A stretch of 64,000 nucleotides of DNA from Acidimicrobiales bacterium (lineage in GTDB: Bacteria > Actinomycetota > Acidimicrobiia > Acidimicrobiales > Aldehydirespiratoraceae). A program made the position numbers and the translations under genes. Every line of letters begins with the position of its first letter. The first letter of the stretch is position 1. A model generated the notes under the pieces. It ran no database searches. It saw only the letters and a program-made list of their open reading frames with translations, and was not told the DNA's origin. Location of the stretch: positions 3,862,263 through 3,926,262 of the forward strand of contig JAWPML010000001.1 in NCBI GenBank assembly GCA_033344915.1, written 5' to 3'. Shown here in pieces: positions 60,700 to 64,000 of this stretch.

Positions 60700-61833
60700 A
60701 TGAAGACGCGCGCTGCAGTGCTCTACGGGGTCGGCGAGGAATGGCAGGTCAAGGAGGTCGAACTCGACGGTCCGAAGACCGGGGAGGTGCTCGTCAAGAG
60801 CCACGCGGCCGGCCTGTGTCATTCCGACGAGCACCTGCTCACCGGCGACATGTTCTCGTCGGATCCGGAGAACTCGATCTTTCCCTGCATCGGCGGCCAT
60901 GAGGGTTCCGGTGTCGTCATCGAGGTCGGCGACGGTGTCACGGACTTCGAGGTCGGCGACCATGTTGCCGTCTCGTTCGTGCCGGCCTGCGGCAAGTGCC
61001 GCTGGTGCGCGTCGGGCATGCAGAACCTCTGCGACCAGGGGATGGGGACGCTCGGCCGCGGCATGATCACCGACGGTCGCAGCGCCCACCACGACCCCGA
61101 CGGCGAGGCGATCTACTGCATGGCGAAGCTCGGCACGTTCGCCGAGCACATGCTCCTGGGGCAGGACTCCCTGGTGAAGGTCGACAAGGACCTCGATCTC
61201 GTTCCCGTCGCGCTCGTCAGCTGCGGCGTCGCGACCGGCTACGGCTCGGCGGTCAACCGGGCCGAGGTGACGGCCGGCGACACGGTCGTGGTCGTGGGCT
61301 GTGGCGGCATCGGCAGCAACGCACTCCAGGGGGCGAAGCTGGCCGGCGCCAAGAACGTGGTCGCCGTGGACCCCGCCGAGTTCAAGCGGGAGAAGGCCAG
61401 CGAGTTCGGCGCCACCCACACCGCGTCGTCGATGGAGGAGGCGATGGAGCTCGTCGGCGGGCTGACCGCGGGGGTGATGGCCGACAAGGTGATCCTCTCA
61501 CCCGGCGTCGTGACCGGCGACATGATCGCTCCGGCCCAGTTCCTCACCCGCAAGGGCGGCACGATCGTGGTCACCGGTCTTGCCCCGATGGCGCAGATGG
61601 ACGTGCAGCTCAACCTCTTCGAGTTCGCCATGATGAACAAGGAGATCAAGGGGACCATCTACGGGTCGGACTCGCCCCGCCACGCGGTGCCGCGGCTGCT
61701 GTCGATGTATCAGGCCGGTCAGCTCAAACTCGACGAGTTGGTCACCCAGACTTACACCCTCGACCAGATCAACGAGGGCTATCAGGACATGCGCGACGAC
61801 AAGAACATCCGCGGGGTCATCGTCTTCGACTGA
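60700..61833 (+). CDS. NDMA-dependent alcohol dehydrogenase (mycofactocin-associated)
   Basis: A 377-residue zinc alcohol dehydrogenase of the type assayed with N,N-dimethyl-4-nitrosoaniline. The catalytic zinc site is in AAGLCHSDEHLLTGD with GGHEGSG; the structural zinc set is CGKCRWCASGMQNLC. The Rossmann motif is VVVGCGGIGSNALQGAK. These enzymes keep bound NAD and recycle it through mycofactocin. A ribosome site (AGGGGA) and a leader of about 25-30 bases precede the ATG. Confidence 0.88.
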   Translation: MKTRAAVLYGVGEEWQVKEVELDGPKTGEVLVKSHAAGLCHSDEHLLTGDMFSSDPENSIFPCIGGHEGSGVVIEVGDGVTDFEVGDHVAVSFVPACGKCRWCASGMQNLCDQGMGTLGRGMITDGRSAHHDPDGEAIYCMAKLGTFAEHMLLGQDSLVKVDKDLDLVPVALVSCGVATGYGSAVNRAEVTAGDTVVVVGCGGIGSNALQGAKLAGAKNVVAVDPAEFKREKASEFGATHTASSMEEAMELVGGLTAGVMADKVILSPGVVTGDMIAPAQFLTRKGGTIVVTGLAPMAQMDVQLNLFEFAMMNKEIKGTIYGSDSPRHAVPRLLSMYQAGQLKLDELVTQTYTLDQINEGYQDMRDDKNIRGVIVFD

Positions 61834-61848
61834 CCCGGGGAAGGCCGG

Positions 61849-62697
61849 TCAGCCCGGCCGGTCCGGCGCGGGACGACACAGCAGCGTGCTGCCCCCGATT
61901 GCCAGCAGCCGATCGTCGTCGGACCACACTTCGGACTGGACGCCGATCAGCCCGTCGTGGGCGACCGGGGCCGACCCCCAGCTGAGCAGCCACTCGGACG
62001 CGGGCTGGAGGAAGCGGCAGGACAGCTCGATCGTCGGGGCGAACCAGTCGAGCTCGCCGGTGTGTGGATAGCACGCGGGTCCCCATGCATCGAGGTCCGT
62101 GGCGATGAGCAGCCGACAGTCGTCGAGCCACCGGTCCGCGGTGGGCGTGTGATCCAGGAACCGATACCACGAGGCGGCCTCCGGTTCGCGCGGCTCGCGG
62201 TTCTCCCAGTCCTCGATCCATGTGGTCGGCCGGTAGTCGAGCCGGTGCCAGAACTCGTATGGCGACGGTTCCCCCGCTCGCCGGAGCAGCTCGATGAAGG
62301 TGTCGAGCCCGTCGGGCCCGGGCACCGCGGGCCGGGCGCGGGCGGCGTGGTGCGCCAAGCCGTCCTCGGTGTCCGTCCCCCACACCGTCGCCTCGAGCAC
62401 GGCCCGGTCACCCTGGGTCAGCTCCACCCGCATGCACGTGGCGACGCGGGTCGTCCGCAGCGTGGTGACGGTCACCGTCAGCTCGTCGTCGCCGGCGACG
62501 GCGAGGAAGTTGGCGTTGATCGACGCGGGCCGGGCCCGGCCGCAGTGGGCCCCGGCGGCCCGGAGCGCGATCGACGCGATGTAGCCCCCCATCGGCCCCC
62601 AGATCGCCCACTCGGACGACGCGGTGGCGGCGTAGGTCGTGACCCCGTCGGCCGCGCGGCGATGATCGACGCGGGTGTCCTGGTCGAGATCGGCCAT
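61849..62697 (-). CDS. Acyl-CoA thioesterase-like protein (double hotdog)
   Basis: A 282-residue protein whose two halves resemble hotdog folds of TesB-like thioesterases (SEWAIWGPMGGYIASIALRA and ANFLAVAGDDELTVTV in the first; FLQPASEWLLSWGSAPVAHDG and AIGGSTLLCRP in the second). It would hydrolyse acyl-CoA; substrate unknown. The ATG at 62697 is six bases from a TACGTT hexamer; the GTG at 62700 is too close. Confidence 0.78.
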   Translation of the reverse strand: MADLDQDTRVDHRRAADGVTTYAATASSEWAIWGPMGGYIASIALRAAGAHCGRARPASINANFLAVAGDDELTVTVTTLRTTRVATCMRVELTQGDRAVLEATVWGTDTEDGLAHHAARARPAVPGPDGLDTFIELLRRAGEPSPYEFWHRLDYRPTTWIEDWENREPREPEAASWYRFLDHTPTADRWLDDCRLLIATDLDAWGPACYPHTGELDWFAPTIELSCRFLQPASEWLLSWGSAPVAHDGLIGVQSEVWSDDDRLLAIGGSTLLCRPAPDRPG

Positions 62698-62703
62698 CAC
62701 GGG

Positions 62704-62713
62704 AACGTAGCCT
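62704..62713. promoter_or_regulatory. Overlapping divergent -10 elements of the thioesterase and asparaginase genes
   Basis: Minus-strand TACGTT (62704-62709) and plus-strand TAGCCT (62708-62713) share two bases. They end six and seven bases before the start codons at 62697 and 62721, so both transcripts should be leaderless. Confidence 0.55.
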
Positions 62714-62720
62714 CACGGTG

Positions 62721-63653
62721 ATGGCCGGCCCGCTCATTATCGACGTGACCCGTGGGGAACACATCGAGAGCCGCCACCGAGTCGACGTCGTCGCCGTGGA
62801 TGCCGATGGCTCGATCGTGTGGTGGCGCGGCGACGGCCGCCGTCCGACGTTGCCGCGCTCCGCGATCAAGCCGGTGCAGGCCCTCCCGGTGGCTCGTGTG
62901 GAGGATGATCCCGTCCGGCTCGCGCTGGCGGCATCGAGCCACAACGGCGAGCCCGAGCACGTCGCGCCCCTCCGGGCGTGGCTCGCGGCGCTCGGGCTCG
63001 ACGAGTCTGCCCTCCTCTGTGGCCCTCACCCGCCGATGCATCGCGCCAGCGCGGACCGCCTCGCGGCCGCAGGGGACACGCCGGGCCCGATCCACAGCGA
63101 CTGCTCCGGCAAGCATGTCGGCTTCCTGGCGGTGTGCCTGGCCCACGGTCTCGACATCGCCGGCTACCTGGCCCCGGACCATCCCCTCCAACGGGACCAT
63201 GTGTCTCCGGCGATTACCGCTCAGTGCGGTGTGGATCTCGGCGACCAGACCCCCGGGGTCGACGGCTGCGGCATCCCCGTCTGGACGATGCCGCTCGATC
63301 GGCTCGCCGCGGGCTGGGCGTCGCTTCCCGGCCACCCGGACGGGGCGAAGGTCATCGCGGCGATGGCGGCCCACCCCCATCTCGTCGCCGGGACGGATCG
63401 CCCCGGCACCCGGATGATCGAGACGGGCGGCGGACGAGTGGTCGCGAAGAGCGGCGCCGAGGGCGTCTACTGCGGGATCGACCGCGACAGCGGTGTTGCG
63501 ATCGCGGTCAAGGCGCAGGACGGGGCCGGGCGCGCCGCGGCGATTGCCGGCGAATGGGCGCTGGCCGAGCTCGGCGCGCTCCCGGCTCCGGCGCCGACCC
63601 CGGTGACGAACTGGGCGGGCACCCACGTCGGCGAGATCCGGGTGGTGGCTTGA
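62721..63653 (+). CDS. Asparaginase (type II, AnsA/Rhizobium-type family)
   Basis: A 310-residue protein of the PF06089 group (thermolabile rhizobial-type asparaginases, unrelated to E. coli AnsB). Conserved blocks are PRSAIKPVQALP, SSHNGEPEHV, SDCSGKHVGFLAVC and VDGCGIPVW. It would hydrolyse L-asparagine to aspartate and ammonia in the cytoplasm; there is no signal peptide. ATG 62721 is chosen over GTG 62718 by the promoter spacing. Confidence 0.85.
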   Translation: MAGPLIIDVTRGEHIESRHRVDVVAVDADGSIVWWRGDGRRPTLPRSAIKPVQALPVARVEDDPVRLALAASSHNGEPEHVAPLRAWLAALGLDESALLCGPHPPMHRASADRLAAAGDTPGPIHSDCSGKHVGFLAVCLAHGLDIAGYLAPDHPLQRDHVSPAITAQCGVDLGDQTPGVDGCGIPVWTMPLDRLAAGWASLPGHPDGAKVIAAMAAHPHLVAGTDRPGTRMIETGGGRVVAKSGAEGVYCGIDRDSGVAIAVKAQDGAGRAAAIAGEWALAELGALPAPAPTPVTNWAGTHVGEIRVVA

Positions 63654-63677
63654 CTGTCGCCGGGCGGCGGTCCACTG

Positions 63678-63700
63678 GTACGTTCTGGCCCGTTCACGCG
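63678..63700 (+). promoter_or_regulatory. Promoter motif of the second NDMA-type dehydrogenase
   Basis: GTACGTTCTGGC (63678-63689) and TTCACGCG (63693-63700), the same blocks as at 60661-60680 but with three extra bases between them. Confidence 0.5.
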
Positions 63701-63735
63701 CGTCACCTCCCCCGCAAAACCCCGAAGGGATCGTC

Positions 63736-64000
63736 ATGAAGACCAGGGCAGCCATTCTCCGCGAAGTCGGCCAGGACTGGAGCGTCGAGGAGATCGAGCT
63801 CGATGATCCCAAGGAAGGCGAAATCCTCGTCAAGACCATGGCCGCGGGCATGTGCCACTCCGACGAGCACGCGCACGACGGCACCATGCCGGTGCCGCTG
63901 CCGATCGTCGGCGGCCACGAGGGAGCCGGTGAGGTCATCGCCCTCGGCCCCGGTGTGACCGAGTTCGAAGTCGGTGACCACATCTCCTGTTCGTTCATCC
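63736..64000 (+). CDS. NDMA-dependent alcohol dehydrogenase, second copy (partial, 5' end)
   Basis: The first 88 codons of a paralogue of the gene at 60700; the window ends inside it. It starts KTRAAILREVGQDWSVEE and has AAGMCHSDEHAHDGT and GGHEGAGEV, the catalytic zinc segments. It lacks the short insert (MFSSDPENS) of its neighbour. GAAGGGA precedes the ATG. Confidence 0.85.
   Translation, partial: MKTRAAILREVGQDWSVEEIELDDPKEGEILVKTMAAGMCHSDEHAHDGTMPVPLPIVGGHEGAGEVIALGPGVTEFEVGDHISCSFI

Overview
The window looks like a chromosomal segment of a high-GC Actinomycetota, most likely class Acidimicrobiia (Ilumatobacter/Iamia-like). The basis is family content: an NDMA-dependent alcohol dehydrogenase and an MftE-type creatininase (mycofactocin biology), a SigR/RsrA-type redox sigma pair, DUF3263, LytR_C, DUF2510, DUF4244 and LppM domains, an actinobacterial TopA without C-terminal zinc fingers, and the actinobacterial order tilS-hpt-folE-folP-folB-folK-panC-coaX-lysS-clpC. 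The species call is inference. No phage, insertion sequence, transposase or CRISPR array was seen, and no stretch over 300 bases lacks a gene.

Layout. 1-2.2 kb: end of a Tad/Flp pilus operon (CpaF end, TadB, TadC, DUF4244 pilin-like, TadE). 2.2-6.6 kb, minus strand: a membrane HD-GYP protein with an external Thr-rich stalk, and an MrfA/YprA-type helicase. 6.7-14.9 kb: STAS/anti-sigma pair, nhaA, topA, an MFS exporter, tmk, and a clamp-loader delta' subunit. 15-21.6 kb: tRNA-Thr(CGU), SigR/RsrA-like pair, a 60-residue zinc-finger-like microprotein under its own SigR-type promoter, and an unrecognised 1794-residue exported/membrane protein. 21.7-25.7 kb: plsC, an AhpD-like and a VOC protein, a 41-residue membrane peptide, a DUF2342 metalloprotease, tilS. 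25.8-34 kb: purine salvage, folate, pantothenate/CoA and lysS. 34-37 kb, minus strand: sulfotransferase, dehydrogenase, polyprenyl synthase. 37-45.6 kb: clpC, an LppM-HAD fusion, radA, a Crp-type regulator, ispD-ispF-rlmB, tRNA-Thr(UGU). 45.7-50.4 kb: DUF3263/LytR_C, trehalose genes, glycerate kinase, two small proteins. 50.5-53.7 kb: MoaD-like carrier, groEL with CIRCE, SnoaL-like, nitrobindin. 53.7-59.2 kb: paired acyl-CoA dehydrogenases, then a zinc ABC transporter with a Zur regulator and two Zur-like boxes. 59.2-64 kb: mycofactocin-associated oxidoreductases, a thioesterase, an asparaginase and the start of a second NDMA-type dehydrogenase.

Cross-cutting signals. (1) About twenty genes have a TANNNT hexamer ending 6-9 bases before the start codon and no Shine-Dalgarno, which implies widespread leaderless transcription and fixes several starts. 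(2) Two short palindromic repeat families lie between or inside genes: a GGGGTCAGA family (four loci) and an ATCTCTGGTCAGGAAAGGG family (plsC 3' end and after groEL). (3) Two proteins look like pseudoenzymes: a Cys-less phosphatase-like protein in the folate operon and a degenerate HAD domain fused to an LppM-like lipoprotein. (4) Several usual neighbours are missing from otherwise conserved clusters (ftsH, panD, lsr2, carD, disA, cysS, groES).
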